This document shows, in pieces, positions 8,297 through 16,626 of a stretch of 64,000 nt of DNA. The stretch covers positions 62,001 to 126,000 of the forward strand of contig CAYMOG010000002.1 in the NCBI GenBank assembly GCA_964392065.1, read 5' to 3'. Numbering within the stretch: the first letter of the stretch is position 1; each line of letters opens with the position of its first letter. The notes beneath the pieces were generated by a model. It was not told the DNA's origin. It did no database searches and saw only the letters and a program-made list of their open reading frames with translations. This stretch comes from JASBZA01 sp964392065 (lineage in GTDB: Bacteria; Bacillota; Clostridia; Saccharofermentanales; Fastidiosipilaceae). The translations under genes were made by a program, and so were the position numbers.

Positions 8297-10030
8297 CTAG
8301 GATAAACTTTTTTCTTGTTGTTCTAGTGCATGATAAATTTCTTCCGGTATATTTTTAAACTGTTCGAGGAAACTTCTAATAGCCTTTGTTTCTTGTTGCC
8401 ATTCTTCTTTATCTACGGTTAATAAAGCATTTCGCATAGTCGCTTCCGTTACAGGGATACCTTCGAGGTTTATAGCACTTGTATCTGGGATGTAACCAAT
8501 TGGAGTATCAACGACTTGGGCATCGTTTTCTAAACGTTTAAGTATCCATTCCATAACACGAAAATTCTCACGATAACCAGGCCAGATATAAGAACCTTCA
8601 TTATCTTGTCGGAACCAGTTTACACGAAACATTTTGGGTTTTTCTTTTAACTGTCCACCAATATTTAGCCAGTTTTGTAAATAACGCGATAAACTGGAGC
8701 CTAAGAAATCCATCATGCCAAATGGATTTCGATCGACTCGGTCTTCGCGATCTGCAAATAAAGAAACGCCATAGAACAAGCCTTCCTCATAAGTTCTAGC
8801 TTCACGCACTAAGGGATCTAATTGTTTGGATCTACCTCCGAAAATGATGGCAGATATTGGTATACCCGTGGTCTCGTTCCAATGGGAGGACATAGAAGGG
8901 AATTTATCTGCATCAACACAAAATCTTCCATTATTGTTAAATGGGCTCTCTGGGTTAGTATTCTTATTCCAAGGCAATCCCTGCCAATCGGTTAGGGTTT
9001 CAGGAATCTCTTCTTCTTTACCTTGCCACCATGGGTGGCCATCAGAATCCACGGCTACATTGGAGAAAATTACCTCTTCATAAATTGCTTTCTCTGCGTA
9101 AGGAGACGTTCTCTTATTTGTACCACTTAAAACAGAATAGAAACCTGCGTCAGGATTAATAGCCCACAATCTTCCGTCAGGCCCCACATGAAGCCAAGCC
9201 GAATCATCACTTACTGTGAAACAGCGGTAACCCTTGGCATAGAGTGGAGGACTTAGAAAAGCTAAGTTACTCTTACCACAATATCCTGGAAAAGCCCCTG
9301 CAATATAATGTATTTCACCGGATGGATTTTCTATACCCAGAATCATCATGTGTTCGGCTAACCAGGATTCTTGAACGGCTTGAGCAGAACCCATCACCAT
9401 TGCAAAGGACCCTTTACATTGATAAGCATAACCACCGTAGTCGGTATTGAGTGTGTAACAAGCGTTCAATTCAGGGAAATGGACCACCATGCGTTGATCC
9501 AGCGCTAAGTTTCCTGTGACATGCACGCCGCGTAGAAAATCATTATGTTCACCTATAGCTTTCCATGCAACATCACCCATGCGACTGAGCTTTCTTACAT
9601 GAAGCACAACTTGAAGAGAATCGGTAAGTTGTATACCTGATTTAGCAAAAGGAGATCTCGGTGGCCCCATCAGATAAGGAATGACATACATAACCTTACC
9701 TTCTAACTGACCAGTAATTAGTGTCTCAACTTCTTGCAGCATATCGGTGCTGTTTCGCCATGCCAAAGCATCCGAAGCATCCTCTTCACTTTCTGTGCAA
9801 AAATAATTTGTAATTACATGAAGATTGGTATCGTTGGGATAATTATGAAAGGCATAAGAATTGGGATAATGCGTGGGGTTCAAAGGGGTTAATATACCTT
9901 CTGCAACAGCGACTTGAGTTAAGCGCTTCTCCTCCTCTTCGGAGCCATCACACCAGTAAATAGAGTCAGGTCTACATATTTGGGCAATCTTCTCCACCCA
10001 AGTTCTTACATAATCATTTGTAATAAGCAT
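8297..10030 (-). CDS. Divergent GTP-type PEP carboxykinase homologue lacking key catalytic residues
   Basis: The 577-residue protein aligns over its whole length with GTP-dependent PEPCK: PDSIYWCDGSEEE (21-33), MYVIPYLMGPPRSPFAKSGI, LAEHMMILGI (224-233), kinase-1a PGYCGKSN (248-255), the DD of SDDSAW (275-276), NGRFC (367-371), FGGR (397-400) and WFRQDNEGSYIWPGYREN. By my alignment to rat PCK1, Arg87 is replaced by Leu70 and metal-ligand Lys244 by Gly207 (YQCKGSF for LGKKCF). The active-site lid loop (about 423-435) is roughly seven residues shorter. The His, Asp, Asn and Arg at the other sites remain. It may therefore not make PEP from oxaloacetate in the usual way. It is last in the pgi-rsmA operon, 14 bases after rsmA. 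Confidence 0.8.
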   Translation of the reverse strand: MLITNDYVRTWVEKIAQICRPDSIYWCDGSEEEEKRLTQVAVAEGILTPLNPTHYPNSYAFHNYPNDTNLHVITNYFCTESEEDASDALAWRNSTDMLQEVETLITGQLEGKVMYVIPYLMGPPRSPFAKSGIQLTDSLQVVLHVRKLSRMGDVAWKAIGEHNDFLRGVHVTGNLALDQRMVVHFPELNACYTLNTDYGGYAYQCKGSFAMVMGSAQAVQESWLAEHMMILGIENPSGEIHYIAGAFPGYCGKSNLAFLSPPLYAKGYRCFTVSDDSAWLHVGPDGRLWAINPDAGFYSVLSGTNKRTSPYAEKAIYEEVIFSNVAVDSDGHPWWQGKEEEIPETLTDWQGLPWNKNTNPESPFNNNGRFCVDADKFPSMSSHWNETTGIPISAIIFGGRSKQLDPLVREARTYEEGLFYGVSLFADREDRVDRNPFGMMDFLGSSLSRYLQNWLNIGGQLKEKPKMFRVNWFRQDNEGSYIWPGYRENFRVMEWILKRLENDAQVVDTPIGYIPDTSAINLEGIPVTEATMRNALLTVDKEEWQQETKAIRSFLEQFKNIPEEIYHALEQQEKSLS

Positions 10031-10044
10031 AATTTCTACCGTGC

Positions 10045-10920
10045 TTACAAAAATAAGAAGCGGGTGAGGGACATGAAGTCTTCGGACTCAAGTTCCTCGG
10101 CTCTTATTGATGCTGACATATCTTCCTGTTCTAGCCATCTGGCAACACTCGATTTAAGTCCAGCTTGTTCGAAGGAATTCACTAGGGTTTTCCTACGTTG
10201 GGAGAAAGCAAGTTTAATGGTATGTAATAATAAGTGGCCATGGCGTTCAAGAAATAAAACCTGTTTACGTTTCATACTCTTCTCAACTAATATAAATTGA
10301 GAGTCAACGTGAGGGCTAGGATAAAACTTATCTCTAGATACCTTGTGCATTGCTCTAATATCTCCATAGCAAGTAATAAACTTATTAAGCCAACCCTGGT
10401 TCTTGCTCTTGCTTTTGCCATCTCCTTCTCGCCCACAAATCCTAGGCACTGCATCTTCTTGTACCAAGAACAGTAACGACTGGGCTTGTGGTAATTCTAC
10501 TATACATTGACTAATCAAGTCAGACGTTATGTAATAAGGTAGATTAGCAACTATATGTAGATCATCCTTTTCTTCTTCAGTAAACAAAAAGGAAAGGTCT
10601 AGTGTTGTGGCATCGGTTACGATTCCTTGGACATTGGGAAATTTTCTCGATAAATCGGCAATAATTTCTTGTAGACTATTATCGATTTCTATTGTGACTA
10701 AACTCTTCGCCCTCTTTGCAAGCACCCGGCTTAAACTCGCAGCGCCTGTTCCTATTTCCAATACATGATGGAACCCATCGGGATAGATTTCATCCATTAT
10801 CCGAGACAAATAAGTCTCGTTATACAAGAAATTTTGACCTAAATCATATTTAGGTACAACATTAAACTGATTTAAATATGCAAGGAAATCTTGCTTAGTT
10901 TCAATTATTTTATTCTTCAT
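10045..10920 (-). CDS. rsmA: 16S rRNA dimethyladenosine transferase RsmA (KsgA)
   Basis: RsmA dimethylates the two adjacent adenosines in the 3' terminal hairpin of 16S rRNA (A1518/A1519) using S-adenosylmethionine. In 291 residues the protein shows the N-terminal YDLGQNFLYN, the SAM-binding VLEIGTGAASLSRVL (near residue 53) and the catalytic NLPYYITS (near 125). The C-terminal FSQRRKTLVN region contacts RNA. The SAM motif reads GTGAAS where GPGLGALT is usual, still within the Rossmann pattern. The start overlaps the TIGR03936 gene by 11 bases. An alternative identity as ErmC-type resistance enzyme is unlikely given the KsgA-type C-terminus. Confidence 0.93.
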   Translation of the reverse strand: MKNKIIETKQDFLAYLNQFNVVPKYDLGQNFLYNETYLSRIMDEIYPDGFHHVLEIGTGAASLSRVLAKRAKSLVTIEIDNSLQEIIADLSRKFPNVQGIVTDATTLDLSFLFTEEEKDDLHIVANLPYYITSDLISQCIVELPQAQSLLFLVQEDAVPRICGREGDGKSKSKNQGWLNKFITCYGDIRAMHKVSRDKFYPSPHVDSQFILVEKSMKRKQVLFLERHGHLLLHTIKLAFSQRRKTLVNSFEQAGLKSSVARWLEQEDMSASIRAEELESEDFMSLTRFLFL

Positions 10921-11635
10921 ACCACTTTATCTCCTGTATATCTTGGCCTCTTGTGATGGGCTGGACAAGGTACCTATCTTCTTTTTTCTTTTTAATCCAC
11001 AACTCTTTACGAACAATATCTATATCCAAGTAGTCTTCGAATGTACTATATTTTTCCAACGCCTGAAGAAATAAATCTGCCCGAAGATTCTTCTTGCTCC
11101 CTGCATAGACACGTAAGAAATAGCAATCATTTCCTTGGGCTTTGGCCTCATAAACTAATGGTTTAATATCGACATCCTTATAGCGTTTCTTGCTGAATTT
11201 CTGAACGATGATGTTCTCTTGATTCATTAAATTTTCCATAACTGGGCTTATATTTGGATAAGAGAACACATAGTCGGCGAGACGAACTAAACCCATAATA
11301 GTTTCTGTTTTGGTTTCCTCTATCTCCTCAAGAGATAACAATTCTAAACCTTCAACGCATTGGCTCTGGATTGTTCTCGCTATTTCCTCAAGGCTTACTA
11401 CTTCTTCAAAATGGATATCGACGTATTCAGATTCAGAGCGTATACCTACAGGAGTCGGCAATGCAAATACAAACTGAGGTCTTGGATTATAGCCTTGTGA
11501 GTATAGTAAGGGGAGCTTTGCACGCAGAAGTATCCGTTGTAAAGCTCTCATGCGATCGAGATGCGCAACCCACATCAAGGGACCCTCCCAACGAAAACAT
11601 AACCTTACTTTATAGATTTCCTTTGCCTTAGTCAT
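10910..11635 (-). CDS. TIGR03936 family protein (DUF2344), partner of the adjacent radical-SAM protein
   Basis: This 241-residue protein matches the DUF2344/TIGR03936 family, recognised from VRLCFRWEGPLMWVAHLD, RALLR-like RILLRAKLPLLYSQGYNP and RPQFVFALPTPVGIRSESEY near the N-terminus. The molecular function is not established. The family is almost always next to a TIGR03960 radical-SAM protein, as it is here with an 8-base overlap, so the two probably act together. In many Clostridia the pair sits with RNase G and ribosomal protein L21; here it is followed by rsmA. Confidence 0.85.
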   Translation of the reverse strand: MTKAKEIYKVRLCFRWEGPLMWVAHLDRMRALQRILLRAKLPLLYSQGYNPRPQFVFALPTPVGIRSESEYVDIHFEEVVSLEEIARTIQSQCVEGLELLSLEEIEETKTETIMGLVRLADYVFSYPNISPVMENLMNQENIIVQKFSKKRYKDVDIKPLVYEAKAQGNDCYFLRVYAGSKKNLRADLFLQALEKYSTFEDYLDIDIVRKELWIKKKKEDRYLVQPITRGQDIQEIKWYEE

Positions 11636-13535
11636 GGCTTATCGCTCCTTGTCCTAGGCGATTCGCTAAGCCTTTTTGACAAATTTCCGCACCCCAGGGC
11701 AGGACTCCACAGAGCATACAGCCCTCTCCACAAGGCGTACTTAGCTCGGCACGTATTGCTTTTTCATATTCATGCCAGAGAAATTCCTTTCGTACACCAA
11801 TCTGAATATGATCCCAAGGTAAAACTTCTTCACGGTTTCTTACTCTATGAACATAGAAATCTATATCGAGTCCTTGGTCTGTCATTAATTTTTGCCAAAG
11901 TTCAAAGTCAAAAAATTCTTCCCAAGAATCCAAGTAAACGCCTTCTTCAGCCCCAGCTTCAAGGACTTTACCTAAACGTCTATCACCACGAGCAAGAACG
12001 GCTTCCCAGAGAGAAACCGATGTAGCATGCCAATTCAGTTTGACATAGCGTGAACGTAAACTTTGGGTAAGGATATCCAGTTTTCGTTTCATCTCTTCTT
12101 TTCTTTCTTGTGCTACCCATTGGAATGGCGTAAAAGGTTTAGGAATAAACAAGGCAACGCTTACCGTAATTTCAGCTTTCCTTAAATTCAATCCTTCTTT
12201 TTTGAGACGAAAATAGACGTCTAGAATTTTCTGAACTAGTTGACCAATGCCTTCAATGTCTTCATCGGTCTCCGTGGGTAAACCTAACATAAAATAGAGT
12301 TTTGCTCCAGAGTATCCGCCACGAAATGCTAATTCCATGCCTCGTAGGATTTCTTCTTCGTCAATTCCTTTGTTTATAACATCGCGCAATCTCTGGGTAC
12401 CAGCTTCGGGTGCAAACGTAAGACCACTTTTACGATTCTTAGATATTTTATCCATAAGACTAAGAGAGAAATCGTCAATTCTTAATGAGGGCACAGATAG
12501 ATTAACTCTCTCCTCTCCAATTTCTGCAAACAGTTGATTGGTCAATTCTTTTAATTGGGAGTAATCCGATGTGGACAATGAGAGTAAACCGACTTCGTGA
12601 TAACCAGAACTATCGAGTTGTCTACGCATTTGTTTGGCAAGAAGTTTAGGGCTTTTCTCTCTGACCGGTCTGTATATTTGTCCTGCTTGACAGAAACGAC
12701 AGCCCCTTGGGCAAGCTCTAAATACTTCCAAAGCTACACGATCATGAACGGTTTCTATGTTAGGTACCAAAGCTTTCTGAGGAAAATGTGCACCATTCAT
12801 GTCCTGTATAATGCGTTTCTCAATAAGAGCAGGTGCCCCATCTAAAGCCACTATCTCTTCCACTTGACCATCGGCTAAATAGTGCACTTCATAAAGTGAA
12901 GGGACATATGCACCTTTAATCTTCGATGCTTCTAGTAGAAATTCTTTTCGACTTGCACCGCCTATTACACGCATAGTGCGCATAAGTGAAAGAAGTTCTA
13001 TTAAGCTCTCTTCTCCTTCACCCATAAGAACAATGTCTAGGAAGTCTGCCATGGGTTCGATATTGTATGTTACAGGGCCACCTGCAATAATAATTGGATC
13101 CTCTTCTTGTCGATCAAGACTTCGCAAAGGAATACCTGCTAGTTTTAGCAGAGCTAAAGTAGGACTAAATGCCAGTTCATAGGATAGAGAAAATCCGATG
13201 CAATCGAAATTGGCTACAGGCATATGGTTCTCTAGACTGAATAAAGGAATATTTTGCTCTTCCATAATTTTCTTCATATCGACCCATGGAGCAAACACTC
13301 TTTCACAAAGCAATGTCTCTTCCTGGTTAACTAAGTCATAAAGAATTTTCAATGCGAGATTAGACATTCCCAGTTGATAAGTATCGGGGAAACAAAAAGC
13401 AAAACGCAAGAGACGATATGTATCGTCTGCTGCGTCCTGCCAAGATTTTTTAATTTGATTAAATTCTCCACCCAAGTATTGACCGGGTAATTTTACACTC
13501 CTTAATATGGAGTTTTTCAGTTTAACTTGCCTCAT
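11628..13535 (-). CDS. TIGR03960 family B12-binding-domain radical-SAM protein
   Basis: The 635-residue protein has an N-terminal region with a B12-binding-like fold (about residues 40-200, containing FAFCFPDTYQLGMSNLALKILY and IIIAGGPVTYNIEP). It then has a radical-SAM core with the cluster motif CPRGCRFCQAG near residue 277. The C-terminal CGEGCMLCGV (about 612-621) suggests a further cluster or zinc site. Members are thought to modify RNA or protein, but the reaction is unknown. It overlaps its DUF2344 partner and lies 15 bases after pgi. Oxygen-sensitive chemistry fits an anaerobic host. Confidence 0.87.
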   Translation of the reverse strand: MRQVKLKNSILRSVKLPGQYLGGEFNQIKKSWQDAADDTYRLLRFAFCFPDTYQLGMSNLALKILYDLVNQEETLLCERVFAPWVDMKKIMEEQNIPLFSLENHMPVANFDCIGFSLSYELAFSPTLALLKLAGIPLRSLDRQEEDPIIIAGGPVTYNIEPMADFLDIVLMGEGEESLIELLSLMRTMRVIGGASRKEFLLEASKIKGAYVPSLYEVHYLADGQVEEIVALDGAPALIEKRIIQDMNGAHFPQKALVPNIETVHDRVALEVFRACPRGCRFCQAGQIYRPVREKSPKLLAKQMRRQLDSSGYHEVGLLSLSTSDYSQLKELTNQLFAEIGEERVNLSVPSLRIDDFSLSLMDKISKNRKSGLTFAPEAGTQRLRDVINKGIDEEEILRGMELAFRGGYSGAKLYFMLGLPTETDEDIEGIGQLVQKILDVYFRLKKEGLNLRKAEITVSVALFIPKPFTPFQWVAQERKEEMKRKLDILTQSLRSRYVKLNWHATSVSLWEAVLARGDRRLGKVLEAGAEEGVYLDSWEEFFDFELWQKLMTDQGLDIDFYVHRVRNREEVLPWDHIQIGVRKEFLWHEYEKAIRAELSTPCGEGCMLCGVLPWGAEICQKGLANRLGQGAISHD

Positions 13536-13550
13536 GCAATATCTTTCTAA

Positions 13551-14885
13551 TTAGGAAAGTCTCTTCTCTAATTCAGCCTTTTCTTCTTCGAAACCTGGTT
13601 TACCTAAAAGCGCAAACATATTTACTTTATAGGCTTCTACTCCTGGTTGGTCGAAAGGATTTATGGAGTTAAGATAACCACTAATTGCACATGCGCGCTC
13701 GAAGAAATAGACTAATTCACCGAAACTTCTCGCTGTTAGAGCATCCACTTCAATTAATAAGTTTGGTACACCACCATCAACATGGGCTAATACGGTTCCC
13801 TGCATAGCTTTATAATTCACATCATGCATATCACGGCCAGCTAAATAATTCAGCCCATCTAGATTCTGATCATCCTCTGGAATTGTAAAAGCCTGTTGGG
13901 ATTTTTTAAACCATACGACGGTTTCGAAGAGGTTCCGGCTACCTTCTTGAATAAATTGACCCATGGAATGTAAATCTGTGGTATTGGCCACACCAGCGGG
14001 GAATAAGCCTTTTTGATCTTTGCCCTCACTCTCACCATAGAGCTGCTTCCACCACTCAGTTAGTGTTGCACATCCAGGTTCATAATTAACTAGAACTTCT
14101 ATAGCATAGCCTTTGCGATGAAGATTCATACGACTAGCAGCATAAAGATACGCAGGATTGTCTTCCAATTCTCGTACTCTGTAAGCCTTCTCACCCGCCT
14201 TTAATCCTTCCATCATTTCTTCAATATCAATTCCAGCAACCGCTATAGGAAGTAAACCAACTGCTGTCAAAACAGAATAGCGACCACCGATATTATCCGG
14301 TACGACAAAAGATTCATAGCCTTCTTGTTCACATAATGTACGTAAGGCACCCTTGTTTTTATCCGTGGTGACATAAATTCTGTTTCGGGCTTCTTCTTTG
14401 CCATAGCGATCTTCAATATATTGTTTTAAGACGCGGAAAGCAATGGCCGTTTCTGTAGTCGTACCTGATTTCGAAATCACATTGACACAAACTTCTTTAC
14501 CTTCTAACGCAGCCATTAAATTAGCCAAATAATTTGGAGAAATTTGATTACCACAGAAAATCACTTCAGGACTCGTGCTGTCCTTGAGATAAGCAAAAGG
14601 ATCCGTTAGTGCATCGATTGCTGCCTGAGCGCCCAAATAAGACCCACCAATACCTGCACAAATAAACACATCGCATGATTTGCGAATCTTCTCGGAAGCT
14701 GCTAAGACCCTCTTAAATTCTTCCTGGTCATAATGTTCCGATAAGTTCACCCATCCTAGATAATCGCTTCCAGGACCCGTGCCATTCTCTAGCGTGTCGT
14801 GGGCCAATGCGACTTGTTCTCGCATCATCGCCACTTCTTCTGTGCGCATGAATTCTAAAGCATTCTTATAAGAAAAATTAATCAT
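13551..14885 (-). CDS. pgi: Glucose-6-phosphate isomerase
   Basis: Pgi interconverts glucose-6-phosphate and fructose-6-phosphate in glycolysis and gluconeogenesis. The 444-residue length is that of the short bacterial (Bacillus-type) form. Family marks are ICAGIGGSYLGAQAAI near residue 80, VISKSGTTTETA near 140, GGRYSVLTAVGL near 205 and the C-terminal GVEAYKVNMFALLGKPGF. The gene overlaps the upstream B12 radical-SAM gene by eight bases. Its operon also holds the PEPCK homologue, the only other gene here that could belong to central carbon metabolism. Confidence 0.96.
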   Translation of the reverse strand: MINFSYKNALEFMRTEEVAMMREQVALAHDTLENGTGPGSDYLGWVNLSEHYDQEEFKRVLAASEKIRKSCDVFICAGIGGSYLGAQAAIDALTDPFAYLKDSTSPEVIFCGNQISPNYLANLMAALEGKEVCVNVISKSGTTTETAIAFRVLKQYIEDRYGKEEARNRIYVTTDKNKGALRTLCEQEGYESFVVPDNIGGRYSVLTAVGLLPIAVAGIDIEEMMEGLKAGEKAYRVRELEDNPAYLYAASRMNLHRKGYAIEVLVNYEPGCATLTEWWKQLYGESEGKDQKGLFPAGVANTTDLHSMGQFIQEGSRNLFETVVWFKKSQQAFTIPEDDQNLDGLNYLAGRDMHDVNYKAMQGTVLAHVDGGVPNLLIEVDALTARSFGELVYFFERACAISGYLNSINPFDQPGVEAYKVNMFALLGKPGFEEEKAELEKRLS

Positions 14886-16464
14886 CTATAGACTCCTTCA
14901 TAATTAAATGGGATAATTTCTCTTCAATTTTACCCGAAAACACAAGCTTTTGCACCACTTTCTCTAAACCGAGGGAACCTGGTTTTCTATTCTCCATAAA
15001 TTCGGTCAAGAATGGACCCATAATGCTTCCTAACATCTCTGGATCTTCTTTATAAATATAATCGATAAATACAAAATACTGCTCATCTTTGCCGAGAAAA
15101 CGTAGAGATGGTCCTCTCCATCGGTCATAAACTTGGGCCAAAGCTCCGAGAAATCTAAAAGCACTTAGCTTCTTCTTCTCAACATAATATCTAAATGTAT
15201 TCTTGAGAATTCCCTGGTCCATGTAGCGTTCGGTCATTTCTGCGACTTGATTAGCTAGAATAAAATCAGCAGGCATCATGCCATCCGATTGATAAACTTC
15301 GTAAGGCGGATTAGGATTATAAATATAGCCACGAGCCAAGGCATCTTCTAATAGTGGTGTACCTCGTAGCAATTTCAGGTGTCCTAATTGAAGCATATCG
15401 GGCTTTAACTGCCATAAGAAGTTATAAGATTCTTCTAACATCTTTAGTGACTCTTCAGGTAGACCCGCTATGAGATCTAAATGAATATTCTGTTTTCCGG
15501 CAACCAAGAGTTTTTGAATGGAATGTATCTGGCTTATGGTTAGTGGCTTACGATTTACAAGTTGTAAGGTTTTCTGATGTATGCTTTGAATTCCAATTTC
15601 AAATTGAAACAAATCTTTGGGAGCATGGGTAAGAAGTTCAACGGACTCATCATCAAGAAGAGAAGATTCCAGTTCGAAGTGAAATCTAGGCATTTTTTCG
15701 ATTCCTAGAGTTTCAGCAGCTTGTATTAAATACTGCCAAATTAAAATTGCTCTGGAAGATGGAAAGTTGAAACTTCGGTCTAGAAATTTAACAATTTCAT
15801 ATTCTTTTTCAATAAAATAATCAAGTTCACGAAATACTTGTTCTATCGGTTTGAACTGAGGGTTCCCTTCGACGCTCGAAACACAATAAGAACAACGATA
15901 AGGACAACCTCTAGAACTCTCATAATGTACGATTTTATTTGCTAATCTATCTTCAATTTTGGGATAGTAGAATGGAAGAAATTCTGGTGGAAGTCGTAAC
16001 GGTGCTTGTACACCTACAGTAGTTAAATTCTCTTTACCCTTCTTAGCAAGCACATGGTCTACATCTCTATTAAATAAATTCAAAAACTCTAGTTCACCAT
16101 CTCCTTGCATGACATAATCCCATGCGGTTTGTCTCTTGTATTCATTGGCTACATCGTATTGAACTTCTGGGCCACCAGCAATATATTTGGCATTTGGTCT
16201 TGTTTTCTTAAGATAATCTAGGAGCTTATCAATAAACTCTAAATTCCAGATGTATACGGAAAAAGCATAGATATCGGCATCTTCCTCGAATAGAATACTT
16301 CTACACTCTATAGGATTCTGATTAATATTAAACTCTAATAGCTTCCATTCATGTGTCGCGAAACGTTCTGGTTTAAGATTTTCCTCTAAGAAATAATAAA
16401 TCGAGTATAAAGCAGGATTCATGTGACTAAATTGACTATTACATGCAACAAAACAAATTTTCAT
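14878..16464 (-). CDS. B12-binding-domain radical-SAM protein with DUF4080 C-terminus
   Basis: This 528-residue protein opens with a cobalamin-binding-like domain (KICFVACNSQFSHMNPALYS, DIYAFSVYIWN, AKYIAGGPEVQYD). The radical-SAM core has its 4Fe-4S motif RGCPYRCSYCVSS near residue 190, followed by FEIGIQSIHQKTL and DLIAGLPEES. The C-terminal helical portion resembles DUF4080. The substrate is unknown. It is first in the operon with pgi, TIGR03960, TIGR03936, rsmA and the PEPCK homologue. Whether it binds B12 is inferred; no B12 riboswitch is visible in the 126 bases upstream. Confidence 0.85.
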   Translation of the reverse strand: MKICFVACNSQFSHMNPALYSIYYFLEENLKPERFATHEWKLLEFNINQNPIECRSILFEEDADIYAFSVYIWNLEFIDKLLDYLKKTRPNAKYIAGGPEVQYDVANEYKRQTAWDYVMQGDGELEFLNLFNRDVDHVLAKKGKENLTTVGVQAPLRLPPEFLPFYYPKIEDRLANKIVHYESSRGCPYRCSYCVSSVEGNPQFKPIEQVFRELDYFIEKEYEIVKFLDRSFNFPSSRAILIWQYLIQAAETLGIEKMPRFHFELESSLLDDESVELLTHAPKDLFQFEIGIQSIHQKTLQLVNRKPLTISQIHSIQKLLVAGKQNIHLDLIAGLPEESLKMLEESYNFLWQLKPDMLQLGHLKLLRGTPLLEDALARGYIYNPNPPYEVYQSDGMMPADFILANQVAEMTERYMDQGILKNTFRYYVEKKKLSAFRFLGALAQVYDRWRGPSLRFLGKDEQYFVFIDYIYKEDPEMLGSIMGPFLTEFMENRKPGSLGLEKVVQKLVFSGKIEEKLSHLIMKESIDD

Positions 16465-16626
16465 AAGTCTCCTAAATAATGGGGGATTTCATGTATGAAA
16501 GTGTATAGCTTTTGAACTCCGAGTGCAAATCACTAGGTAGGACTATTCTCATGAATAAAACCGTTCCAAGTCAAGCAGTATGGTAAAATAATGCAAGATT
16601 TTACTACAGAAGGATTTGATATTAAC

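Noticed and set aside
16465..16626. Cobalamin riboswitch for the B12-domain radical-SAM gene
   Set aside because: The divergent gap lacks the B12-box sequence and is short for this riboswitch class.
16591..16626. Start of the ABC-F protein at 16591
   Set aside because: No ribosome binding site there, and the extra 12 residues are not family-like; ATG 16627 follows GAAGGA.
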